Below, piece after piece: positions 1-5,861 of a stretch of DNA of 6,386 nt (position 1 is the first letter of the stretch; every line of letters begins with the position of its first letter). Made by a program: the position numbers and the translations under genes. The notes under the pieces are model-generated. The model did not search any database, was not told the DNA's origin, and saw only the letters and a program-made list of their open reading frames with translations. Source of the stretch: Clostridia bacterium (GTDB lineage Bacteria > Bacillota_A > Clostridia > Christensenellales > UBA1242); assembly GCA_017938565.1 (NCBI GenBank), contig JAGBBI010000047.1, positions 1 to 6,386 on the forward strand. The letters are read 5' to 3'.

Positions 1-1032
1 ATTGAGCAGTCGGCAAGAGAACTTAGGTATAAAGCATTTGAAGACATTATAAAAAGTGAGGACTTAGACGTTGTTGCACTTGCTCATCATCAAAATGACC
101 AAGCCGAAACTATATTAATGCACATCGGCAGGGGGTGCGGAATAAACGGATTGGTTGGAATGAAGTACAAATCGGGTAAATTTATCCGCCCAATGCTTGA
201 CGTTCAAAAATGCGAAATCGAAAGTTATTTGTCGGAAAACAAAATTGACTTCGTAGAAGACAGCACTAATGGGGTGGATGATTATAAGAGGAATTATGTC
301 AGACATAACTTGCTTAAAACCTTTGAAAAAACATACTCTGGGGCGGTTATAAATCTTGTAAAATTATCTAAATTTGCAAGCATAGATGAAGACTTTATTC
401 AGTCGGTATTACCGCAAAATTTGGTGCAAAGAAGAGAAGATGGGGTTTTGCTTTTAACAGACGCAAAAAATTATCATCTTGCAATTATTTCAAGGCTTAT
501 TAGGAAGTGTCTTATTGAATTAAACGCTATTGTAGATGTTGAAAGTTTTCATATCGCTTCAATCTTAGATTTGTTTGATTTGCAGGTTGGGAAAAGACTT
601 GATATGCCAAATGGTGTTATTGCAGTCAAATGCTATGAGGGGGTTTTATTTAAAAAGAAAACTATTGAAAGGCAAGAAAATGTTGCATTTGGATTGGGTG
701 ATTTTAGTTTTTGTGGTAAAAAATACCGAATTGAATTAGTAAAAGATGGAGAGATTAAAAAAGACAAGGGCTTATATTTTGATTTTGATAAAATTCCAGC
801 AAACGTAGAATGGCGAAATTATTTGCCAGATGATATTTTTACTAAGTTTGGTGGCGGAAGTAAAAAAGTAAAAGATTATTTGGTTTCAAAAAAAGTAGAT
901 AGCGAACGACGAAAAACATTACCTTGTTTGTGTTGTGAGAATGTTTGTTTATTAATTGCAGGTGTTGAGATTTCAGAGAAGATTAAAGTTGACCAAGAGA
1001 CAAAAAATGTCGTGGTTTTGTATAAAATTTGA
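1..1032 (+). CDS. tilS: tRNA(Ile)-lysidine synthase, 5'-truncated by the window edge
   Basis: TilS uses ATP to attach lysine to C34 of the CAU-anticodon tRNA-Ile, so that it reads AUA instead of AUG; it is cytoplasmic and normally essential. The reading frame is open from base 1, giving 343 residues without the start. The N-terminal SGGxDS ATP-binding loop lies before the window. Visible family motifs are AR..RY..F at residues 5-13, AHHQNDQAET at 28-37 followed by RGCGINGLVGM to 54, RPML at 63-66, and EDSTN...YKRNYVRHNLL at 86-105. The C-terminal TilS domain (about 255-343) has the expected KKVKDYL near 288-294 and a GVEIS segment near the end. That domain also has a cysteine cluster (LPCLCCENVC) where such proteins usually carry other residues. 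The next gene is not hpt or ftsH, the usual Firmicute followers, so the locus is rearranged. Identification is firm. Confidence 0.95.
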   Translation: MEQSARELRYKAFEDIIKSEDLDVVALAHHQNDQAETILMHIGRGCGINGLVGMKYKSGKFIRPMLDVQKCEIESYLSENKIDFVEDSTNGVDDYKRNYVRHNLLKTFEKTYSGAVINLVKLSKFASIDEDFIQSVLPQNLVQRREDGVLLLTDAKNYHLAIISRLIRKCLIELNAIVDVESFHIASILDLFDLQVGKRLDMPNGVIAVKCYEGVLFKKKTIERQENVAFGLGDFSFCGKKYRIELVKDGEIKKDKGLYFDFDKIPANVEWRNYLPDDIFTKFGGGSKKVKDYLVSKKVDSERRKTLPCLCCENVCLLIAGVEISEKIKVDQETKNVVVLYKI

Positions 1033-1057
1033 TAAAATGACATAAAAAGACAATAAA
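1029..1057 (+). promoter_or_regulatory. candidate promoter for the VanW-family gene
   Basis: TTGATA at 1029-1034 (5 of 6 to the -35 consensus) is followed after 17 bases by AATAAA at 1052-1057 (4 of 6 to the -10 consensus). It overlaps the tilS stop codon. Transcription would start near 1064, at the base of the hairpin that contains the vanW start codon, giving a leader of only about 11 bases. In sequence this AT-rich such matches arise by chance, so this is a weak call. Confidence 0.35.
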
Positions 1058-1062
1058 TTGTT

Positions 1063-1104
1063 AAAAATATTGGTATGAAAAAGAAATTCATATCAATATT
1101 TTTT
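1063..1104 (+). terminator. terminator-like hairpin enclosing the start codon of the VanW-family gene
   Basis: Positions 1063-1079 pair with 1087-1103 to form a 17-pair stem (one G-U at 1073/1093) with a seven-base loop at 1080-1086. The 3' arm ends in a run of six T (1099-1104) followed by GTTTTG. Lying 30 bases after the tilS stop codon, it looks like an intrinsic terminator for tilS. It also contains the ATG at 1075-1077 in its left arm, and its right arm encodes the signal-peptide residues of the next protein. It may terminate, attenuate, or hide the start codon; the sequence alone does not decide. Confidence 0.6.
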
Positions 1105-2178
1105 GTTTTGTTCGCAATGGTTCTTTCAAGTGGGATGACGGTTTCGGCGTCAACCTGCTTTGCTGGTAGTCGAAAGTACGAAATGGAGACAAGCGGTGTT
1201 TCAATTGACAGAGTACACTTTAAAGTTCGTGATGGCATAACTGCAAGACTTGATGAAATGGCATTAAAATTAAAGGCTATGGGTTTTGAGGATAATGTTA
1301 TTGCGAGATATCTTTTTACAAACTATGAAGATGTTATTAGGTCTTTGCAAAATGAAAACATTGAAGTTATAAACTCTAATATTATTGTTGAAAAGGATAG
1401 GGTCTACCCAACGAAAGAATCAAATGGTAAAATGGTACAAATTGATAAGCTGGATAGTTTAATTGTATCAAAGGTGCTTTTAAATGAGCCGTTTTTGGAA
1501 ATACCATTCCAAACAATTGAAGCGTCAACTACTTATAATGAAAATATAAACTATTGCAATCTAAAGTCGCATTTTACAACGCCTATTCGAGGACTTAATC
1601 AAGAAGGTAGAAGACATAATATTGGTGTTGCTCTTTCTAAATTTGATGGTATGCGAATTGAGCCAAACCAAATTGTATCTTTTAATAATATTATTGGAAA
1701 TACAACTGAAGAAAATGGATATGCTCTTGCTAAGGTTATAATTAACGGAAAGTATGAAGATGACTATGGCGGTGGGGTATGTCAAGCATCAACAACGCTT
1801 TATAACGCATTGCTTTTGGCAGACGTAGAAATCTTACAAGCAAATCCACATAGTTTAAAGGTAGGTTATGTTGAAGGTGCTTTTGATGCAATGGTGTCAT
1901 TTGGATTAAGCGATTTAGTTTTTAAAAACAATACGGGTGGACCTTTATTTATAACAACTTTTTGTAATGGTGATAGTTGTGGTGCGAATATTTTTGGCAC
2001 TAAAAATGAATACGATATAGTAAGACGTTCGGAAACTGTCGATTTTGATAGTGAAAAACTGCCAAGGGTAAGTTCAAAATATGAAGGATTTTTAGATTAC
2101 TACAAAAACGGTAAAAAACAATTTGAAAAAAGGATAAGAAAAGATAATTATTATAAATTAAACGCTCAAAGTGTTTAA
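1075..2178 (+). CDS. secreted VanW-family protein
   Basis: A 367-residue exported protein with a VanW domain, a family named from vancomycin-resistance clusters whose biochemical role is still unclear; many members are cell-envelope proteins of Firmicutes. Residues 1-25 form a signal peptide: KKK, a hydrophobic run, then VSA as a likely signal-peptidase I site. Cys28 is not in a proper lipobox. Residues about 105-155 resemble the putative peptidoglycan-binding module often found before VanW. The VanW domain begins near residue 159 and extends to about 290, with the diagnostic YGGGVCQASTTLYN at 231-244. No G5 domain or further membrane segment is seen in the C-terminal tail. The ATG at 1075 has no recognisable ribosome binding site and lies inside a strong hairpin, but later starts would destroy the signal peptide, so I keep it. 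Involvement in vancomycin resistance should not be assumed: no other van genes are present. Confidence 0.88.
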   Translation: MKKKFISIFFVLFAMVLSSGMTVSASTCFAGSRKYEMETSGVSIDRVHFKVRDGITARLDEMALKLKAMGFEDNVIARYLFTNYEDVIRSLQNENIEVINSNIIVEKDRVYPTKESNGKMVQIDKLDSLIVSKVLLNEPFLEIPFQTIEASTTYNENINYCNLKSHFTTPIRGLNQEGRRHNIGVALSKFDGMRIEPNQIVSFNNIIGNTTEENGYALAKVIINGKYEDDYGGGVCQASTTLYNALLLADVEILQANPHSLKVGYVEGAFDAMVSFGLSDLVFKNNTGGPLFITTFCNGDSCGANIFGTKNEYDIVRRSETVDFDSEKLPRVSSKYEGFLDYYKNGKKQFEKRIRKDNYYKLNAQSV

Positions 2179-2188
2179 AAAGTAGAGT

Positions 2189-2243
2189 TTTGGGAATGAT
2201 TGCTTTTGAAGGAGAATAAAAATTATGAGAAAAGCAACCCAAA
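2189..2243 (+). promoter_or_regulatory. inverted repeat looping out the veg ribosome binding site and start codon
   Basis: TTGCTTTT at 2200-2207 is the exact complement of AAAAGCAA at 2230-2237. Directly outside it, TTTGGG at 2189-2194 complements CCCAAA at 2238-2243, with a five-base bulge (2195-2199) on the left arm. The 22-base loop holds the ribosome binding site GAAGGAG (2208-2214) and the ATG (2225-2227). Fourteen pairs in total. It could present or occlude the translation start, or be an accident of base composition. Confidence 0.4.
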
Positions 2244-2479
2244 CGCTAAGTGAAATCATTGATAAAATTAAGTCAATGCAGGGAAAAGATGTAGATATGG
2301 AAGTAAACCGAGGAAGAAAACGAATTGAAAAATATGTCGCAGTAATTGATAAAATCTATCCAAGTGTATTTACGGTTTCAATTAAAGAACCAGCAGGAAG
2401 TACAAACCAAAGTTATAGTTATTCAGATGTTTTGTGCGGAGATGTTAAAATTAGACAAAAACAAATTGAAATAAGTTAG
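2225..2479 (+). CDS. veg: Veg family protein
   Basis: An 84-residue protein matching the Veg family, named from a highly transcribed Bacillus subtilis gene. In B. subtilis Veg is reported to stimulate biofilm matrix genes, but its molecular mechanism is not settled and its role here is unknown. Family features seen are the N-terminal LSEIIDKIKSMQGKDVDMEVN segment, the GRKRIEK stretch near residues 30-36, YPSVFTVSI in the middle, and SYSYSDVL near residues 63-70, closely parallel to YPSVFVIQL and SYSYADIL in the Bacillus protein. The length agrees with the family. The start is supported by GAAGGAG ten bases upstream. It lies 46 bases after the VanW-family gene and 63 bases before the SPOCS gene, so co-transcription with either is possible. 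No convincing promoter of its own was found. Confidence 0.92.
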   Translation: MRKATQTLSEIIDKIKSMQGKDVDMEVNRGRKRIEKYVAVIDKIYPSVFTVSIKEPAGSTNQSYSYSDVLCGDVKIRQKQIEIS

Positions 2480-2486
2480 TCATAAA

Positions 2487-2515
2487 TTGCAACCCTTTGT
2501 ACTAGAATGTATTAT
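2487..2515 (+). promoter_or_regulatory. promoter for the SPOCS/LysM gene
   Basis: TTGCAA at 2487-2492 (4 of 6) and TATTAT at 2510-2515 (5 of 6) are separated by the optimal 17 bases, which suggests a vegetative-type promoter. The start of transcription would be near 2522, giving a leader of about 20 bases that just includes the ribosome binding site. I saw no clear sporulation-sigma (E, F, G or K) pattern here. The left arm of an inverted repeat overlaps the -35 box and spacer. Confidence 0.55.
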
Positions 2516-2525
2516 CACAAAAATT

Positions 2526-2532
2526 AAGGAGG
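2526..2532 (+). promoter_or_regulatory. ribosome binding site selecting a GTG start
   Basis: AAGGAGG is a full-strength Shine-Dalgarno sequence ten bases before GTG at 2543. An ATG at 2533-2535 directly abuts it, which is too close to be used, and is in another frame; this supports the GTG as the real start. Confidence 0.85.
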
Positions 2533-2542
2533 ATGACAAAGG

Positions 2543-4045
2543 GTGGCAAGTGTCTCATCAACAAAGAAAATTGCAAATAAAGGACTTATAAAAACTCTTG
2601 AGATTAAGGCAAGTTGTAGTTATCAAACAGAAGACGGAAGGTTTATTGATAAAATTTTGGATGGAATTGCGAATTGTACTATTGAAACTAGTGAAAAGGT
2701 TGGAGATTTTTTGCAGTTTGCTGGGAAGGTCGTTTTAACAAGTGTTTTTGTTGACAATGAAAAGCAACTTGGAAGTGAGAGAGTTGAGGCAAATTTTACC
2801 GAAAAAGTACAAATTGGCGATGTTGATGCGACTGCAATAATCCCAACTATTACAGCAGTAAAACAAAGACGAGAGACATCTTCCTTTGTAGATTGTACTA
2901 TTAGTGTTTTGGTCGAAATTTTTGGTGTAATGCAAGAAACTATTGCCTACGTTGAAGCGGGTACGCCAAATTGGGTTGAGAAGGCAAAGGAAGTTGAAGC
3001 TGAAAGTCTTTTGTGTTTTAACAATTCGTTGTTTACGTTGACTGAGGAAGTAGAATCGTCTGACCATATTGACCGAATTATTGCAAATTATTCAACATTA
3101 GTTGTTAATAAGGTTGTTCCTAATGGCAACTATGTGGTAGTTGAGGGTGAAATAAATCGAGATATTTTATATCATTCGGATGGAACTTTGAGAAAACTTC
3201 AAAAACGCAATGATTTTGCACAAGAAGTTGCACTTCTAAATTGCACCGAAGAAACGATTGTGTCGGCAAAACTTCATCTTGCGTGTGAAAGTGTTTCGCT
3301 TGATGTAAGTGATGACGGTGCAAAATCAATATTGACATTTAATACAAATATTTCGGCTTCAATATGGGGCTTTGAGAAGTCTAAGTTTAATGTGCTTGAA
3401 GATGTTTATTCAACCGAAAAAGATTTGGAAGTTAAACATTCGACCTTTACAAATATTTCTCATCTTCCAGTTATAATTGCAAGTGAAAGTTTGTCTGAAA
3501 CCATTGATATGTCGGACAAAAAACGCATTGACGAGATTATATCTATTGGCTCAAATGTATTAACGCTTGAAAGTACTAATGTTGATGGGGGAAACCTTGG
3601 AATCGCTGGAGTTATCAATCAAAAAGTTATTGCTAAGAACTATGATAATGATGACATTTTCTCAACCGAGTTAGAAATCCCATTTTCAATTCAACTTCGC
3701 ACCAGTATAGAAGACATAAATGCAAATTTTGCACCAGTAGTTGTCGCAAGATGCGTAAATGCTAGGAATAAGGCAGGGAAAGAGTTGAATTTGACTTATG
3801 AAATCGGTGTTATGTCTGACATAGCCCAATCAAATATTGAAAGTTATATTTCAGAATGTACTGAAACGGCAGATAAAACACATTCCAATCATAGCATTGT
3901 AATCTATATGCCAGAGAAGAACGAGAAAGTGTTTGATATCGCAAAAAAATTAAATGTAACTCCAGAAGTAATGCTTGCCCAAAACCCAGGTATTTCTGAT
4001 AATGAGCCTATTGATAAGATTGTTTTATTTAAATGTATGAAATAA
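2543..4045 (+). CDS. SPOCS (DUF3794) and LysM domain protein, SipL-like
   Basis: A 500-residue protein built from three related blocks and a C-terminal LysM. The cores, each a G-x-(V/I) strand followed about 25 residues later by F-x(3)-V/I, lie at about residues 57-91, 197-231 and 352-385; this is the pattern I associate with SPOCS (DUF3794) domains. Residues 452-498 are a divergent LysM (IYMPEKNEKVFDIAKKLNVTPEVMLAQNPG). The architecture and length resemble SipL of Clostridioides difficile, which binds the spore-coat ATPase SpoIVA through its LysM and is needed for coat assembly around the forespore. There is no signal peptide, as expected for a mother-cell cytosolic protein. The neighbour veg fits a context I recall from other Clostridia, but ispE, often close by, is absent. 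Start is GTG with a strong ribosome binding site. The domain call is good; the SipL role, and that this organism sporulates, are inference. Confidence 0.82.
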   Translation: MASVSSTKKIANKGLIKTLEIKASCSYQTEDGRFIDKILDGIANCTIETSEKVGDFLQFAGKVVLTSVFVDNEKQLGSERVEANFTEKVQIGDVDATAIIPTITAVKQRRETSSFVDCTISVLVEIFGVMQETIAYVEAGTPNWVEKAKEVEAESLLCFNNSLFTLTEEVESSDHIDRIIANYSTLVVNKVVPNGNYVVVEGEINRDILYHSDGTLRKLQKRNDFAQEVALLNCTEETIVSAKLHLACESVSLDVSDDGAKSILTFNTNISASIWGFEKSKFNVLEDVYSTEKDLEVKHSTFTNISHLPVIIASESLSETIDMSDKKRIDEIISIGSNVLTLESTNVDGGNLGIAGVINQKVIAKNYDNDDIFSTELEIPFSIQLRTSIEDINANFAPVVVARCVNARNKAGKELNLTYEIGVMSDIAQSNIESYISECTETADKTHSNHSIVIYMPEKNEKVFDIAKKLNVTPEVMLAQNPGISDNEPIDKIVLFKCMK

Positions 4046-4074
4046 AAATGCTAAGACATTGTTAATAAAAGTTT

Positions 4075-4115
4075 AAAATTGAAGCATATGATAGTATGTT
4101 TCAATTTTTATTTTT
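4075..4115 (+). terminator. intrinsic terminator after the SPOCS/LysM gene
   Basis: Positions 4075-4088 pair with 4095-4108 in a 14-pair stem with one G-U (4084/4099) and a six-base loop (4089-4094), followed by TATTTTT to 4115. It lies 30 bases past the stop codon of the SPOCS gene. The stem is AT-rich, but its length and T-tract fit an intrinsic terminator. Confidence 0.8.
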
Positions 4116-4140
4116 CTAACTTAATGCAATAATTCAGTTT

Positions 4141-4172
4141 AAAAAACACACAATCATCTAATTGTGTGTTTT
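4141..4172 (-). terminator. intrinsic terminator after glpK
   Basis: Positions 4143-4154 pair perfectly with 4161-4172 (12 pairs, six-base loop CATCTA on the + strand). Read on the - strand, the stem runs into six T (4146 down to 4141) about 18 bases beyond the glpK stop codon. On the + strand it is followed only by AATTGG, so the - orientation is the better fit, although some activity in both directions is possible because the + arm also ends in TTTT. Confidence 0.8.
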
Positions 4173-4189
4173 AATTGGTGTAGTAAAAA

Positions 4190-5674
4190 TTAATTTGCAT
4201 TAAATTGCAGGCGATTTAAAAGTTTTTTGTGCCAATAGGCATACATTCTTTTTGCATAGCCTGCAAGTTCTTCGTCTGGCTCAAAGGTTTTTGAGTGTGA
4301 TACAAGGCTTGTTATGTCTGAAAGTGATTTTATAACACCTGATGATAGCATTGCAAGATAGGTTGCTCCCATTGCTGTACTTTCGGGCTCGCTTGAGCGT
4401 CGAACAACAATTTTTGCAGTGCAAGAAATCAAGTCCAAAAGATAATCGGTTTTACTAACACCACCATCGCAGGTTATCTCTTTTACATTTACTTTTTTGG
4501 CTTTCAATTCGTCAAGGATTTCTTGAAGTGAGAAGGCAAAACTTTCTATGGTTGCTTTTGTAATTTTATTTTTATCGGTATCGAAAGTCATTTCAGAGAT
4601 TGAGCCACGCAAATTCCCGTTCCAATATGGGGCTCCAATGCCTGTAAAGGTTGGGAAGAAGCATACCCCGTCGCTTTTGGTGGTATGACAAATTCTGTCC
4701 AGTTCAGAGTAATCGTTAAACATATTTAGAGTGTTTTTGATGAAATTTAAAGCACTTCCGCAATTAAATATGCTACCTTCAATTGCATAGGTTGTTTTGC
4801 CTTTGATTGAGTAGGCAACAGTATTTAACAACTTGTCATTGTTTTCAACAATTTTGTTGCCTGTGTTTACAAGCAAAAATCCGCCTGTGCCATAGGTCAT
4901 TTTTGCAGTCTTTGGTAAAATTGTTCCTTGACCGACAAGGCTTGATTGTTGGTCTCCTATGACTGAAAGAATTGGCAGATTAAGTCCAGTTATAACTTCT
5001 GTGCCAAATGAATCAACAGAATTGAGAATTTTAGGCAAGTAGGCTGGTTTTAATCCCCAAAACTTTAAAAGTTCTCCATCATACTCAAAAGGCTTTGTAA
5101 GGTCAACAAGCATTGTTCTTGAAGCGTTTGATGTATCAGTTGTAAAGGATTTTCCGTCAGTTAATTTATAAATTAGCATAGTGTCAATCGTTCCAAAGTG
5201 TAAATTCCCACTTTTTAATGCCTTTTTAACATTCTCGTTGTTTTCCAAAAGCCATTTCATTTTGCTTGCGCTGAAATAACTATCCATAATAAGTCCGGTT
5301 TTTGCTTGAATTTTCGATTTGGTGCGGTCGTTAATGTTATCACAAAAGTCGGTTGTTCTTTTACATTGCCAACTTATAACAGGTGCAAGTTGATTGCCGT
5401 TGTCGTCAAAAGAGCAAACTGCTTCTCGTTGGTTTGTAATACCAATTCCAATGGTATTAGAATTGCTAAGTTTATGTTTTTTTACAAGATGTAACAGCGA
5501 AGTTTTTACATTTTGCCAAATTTCTTCGGCGTCTTGTTCGGCCCAGCCTGCTTGCGGGTAAAAGCTTTTTATTGGTGAACTATGGCTATCGACAATTTTT
5601 TTAGCACTTGTATCATAAAGAATAACTCTTTCGCTTGTTGTTCCCTCATCAATTGTTAAAATATACTGGCACAT
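4190..5674 (-). CDS. glpK: glycerol kinase (FGGY family)
   Basis: Glycerol kinase phosphorylates glycerol to sn-glycerol 3-phosphate with ATP in the cytoplasm, feeding glycolysis and phospholipid synthesis. The 494 residues match family length. Conserved elements seen are the phosphate-binding DEGTTSER at 9-16 (commonly DQGTTSSR), NQRE with substrate-binding R83/E84, WQCKR at 102-106, Y133 in DSYFS, GDQQ with D241/Q242, TYGTGG at 260-265, TGIGAPYW at 344-351 and the FGGY-type CDGG at 402-405. The segment between residues 220 and 240 is short and lacks the His of the HFYG motif that HPr phosphorylates in many Firmicute glycerol kinases. It is transcribed alone toward the SPOCS gene; no glpF or glpD is present in the window. 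The start is preceded by a G-rich ribosome binding site (complement of 5682-5686). The divergence leaves a small chance of another FGGY kinase substrate, but all glycerol-contacting residues I can place are kept. Confidence 0.9.
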   Translation of the reverse strand: MCQYILTIDEGTTSERVILYDTSAKKIVDSHSSPIKSFYPQAGWAEQDAEEIWQNVKTSLLHLVKKHKLSNSNTIGIGITNQREAVCSFDDNGNQLAPVISWQCKRTTDFCDNINDRTKSKIQAKTGLIMDSYFSASKMKWLLENNENVKKALKSGNLHFGTIDTMLIYKLTDGKSFTTDTSNASRTMLVDLTKPFEYDGELLKFWGLKPAYLPKILNSVDSFGTEVITGLNLPILSVIGDQQSSLVGQGTILPKTAKMTYGTGGFLLVNTGNKIVENNDKLLNTVAYSIKGKTTYAIEGSIFNCGSALNFIKNTLNMFNDYSELDRICHTTKSDGVCFFPTFTGIGAPYWNGNLRGSISEMTFDTDKNKITKATIESFAFSLQEILDELKAKKVNVKEITCDGGVSKTDYLLDLISCTAKIVVRRSSEPESTAMGATYLAMLSSGVIKSLSDITSLVSHSKTFEPDEELAGYAKRMYAYWHKKLLNRLQFNAN

Positions 5675-5713
5675 AAATTGACCCCCAAATACAAAAATTC
5701 ATACAATGTTACA

Positions 5714-5747
5714 ATTATAGTGTAGCAAAAATAGCGAACGCTCGCAA
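5714..5747 (-). promoter_or_regulatory. glpK promoter
   Basis: Read on the - strand, TTGCGA (complement of 5742-5747) and TACACT (complement of 5719-5724) are 17 bases apart. A perfect TATAAT (complement of 5714-5719) overlaps the end of TACACT and is an alternative -10 box, though with a poor spacing to TTGCGA. Either places the start of transcription about 30-40 bases before the ATG. Confidence 0.5.
5733..5746. promoter_or_regulatory. CG-centred palindrome, possible catabolite or LacI-type operator
   Basis: GCGAACGCTCGC at 5734-5745 is symmetrical about a central CG with five of six half-site pairs matching, and is a conspicuous GC-rich island in AT-rich spacer. The 14-base frame 5733-5746 shares the CG core and about nine positions with the CcpA cre consensus. 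It overlaps the probable -35 box of glpK, a position suited to repression. It lies about 50 bases upstream of the divergent gene's promoter, so it could touch both. Confidence 0.45.
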
Positions 5748-5794
5748 ATGATTTTGTAAATGAAATAAAATTTAGTATTTTTTATATTTCAATA

Positions 5795-5823
5795 TTGACA
5801 AATTATAGAATTTGTGTGATACT
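5795..5823 (+). promoter_or_regulatory. strong promoter for the 103-residue protein gene
   Basis: A perfect TTGACA at 5795-5800, a 17-base spacer, and GATACT at 5818-5823 preceded by TG one base away (5815-5816), an extended -10. The start of transcription would be near 5830, giving a leader of about 32 bases. This is one of the two best promoters in the window. Confidence 0.75.
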
Positions 5824-5861
5824 AAATTTCTAAAATATTTTAAGAAAAGGGGTTAAGTATT

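Larger units (their letters stand above)
2487..2549 (+). promoter_or_regulatory. long inverted repeat spanning the start of the SPOCS/LysM gene
   Basis: The left arm at 2487-2500 (TTGCaACCCTTTGT) is complementary to the right arm at 2536-2549 (ACAAAGGGTgGCAA) at 13 of 14 positions, the exception being an A/G at 2491/2545. The right arm contains the GTG start codon (2543-2545) and the 35-base loop contains the ribosome binding site AAGGAGG. In RNA reading through from veg this would fold the start codon into a stem. In RNA starting at the internal promoter near 2522 the left arm would be absent. It could instead act as a DNA operator. Confidence 0.5.

Noticed and set aside
876..1238. 120-codon open frame on the - strand with a hydrophobic stretch, crossing the tilS/vanW junction
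   Set aside because: It is antisense to the well-supported end of tilS and the vanW signal-peptide region; the hydrophobic stretch is the complement of AT-rich DNA, and no family or clear ribosome binding site supports it.
2123..2157. Possible veg promoter: TTGAAA at 2123-2128 with GATAAT at 2143 or TATAAA at 2152
   Set aside because: The spacers are 14 and 23 bases, outside the usable range, and the segment is within the AT-rich vanW coding end.
1075..2178. VanW protein as evidence of a vancomycin-resistance cluster
   Set aside because: No vanHAX, vanRS or other van gene is in the window, and VanW-domain proteins are widespread in Firmicutes unrelated to resistance.
2735..3338. Two open frames on the - strand inside the SPOCS/LysM gene (2735-3067 and 3120-3338)
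   Set aside because: Both lie wholly within a convincing domain-bearing gene and have Phe-, Asn- and His-rich translations typical of antisense frames, with no recognisable motif.
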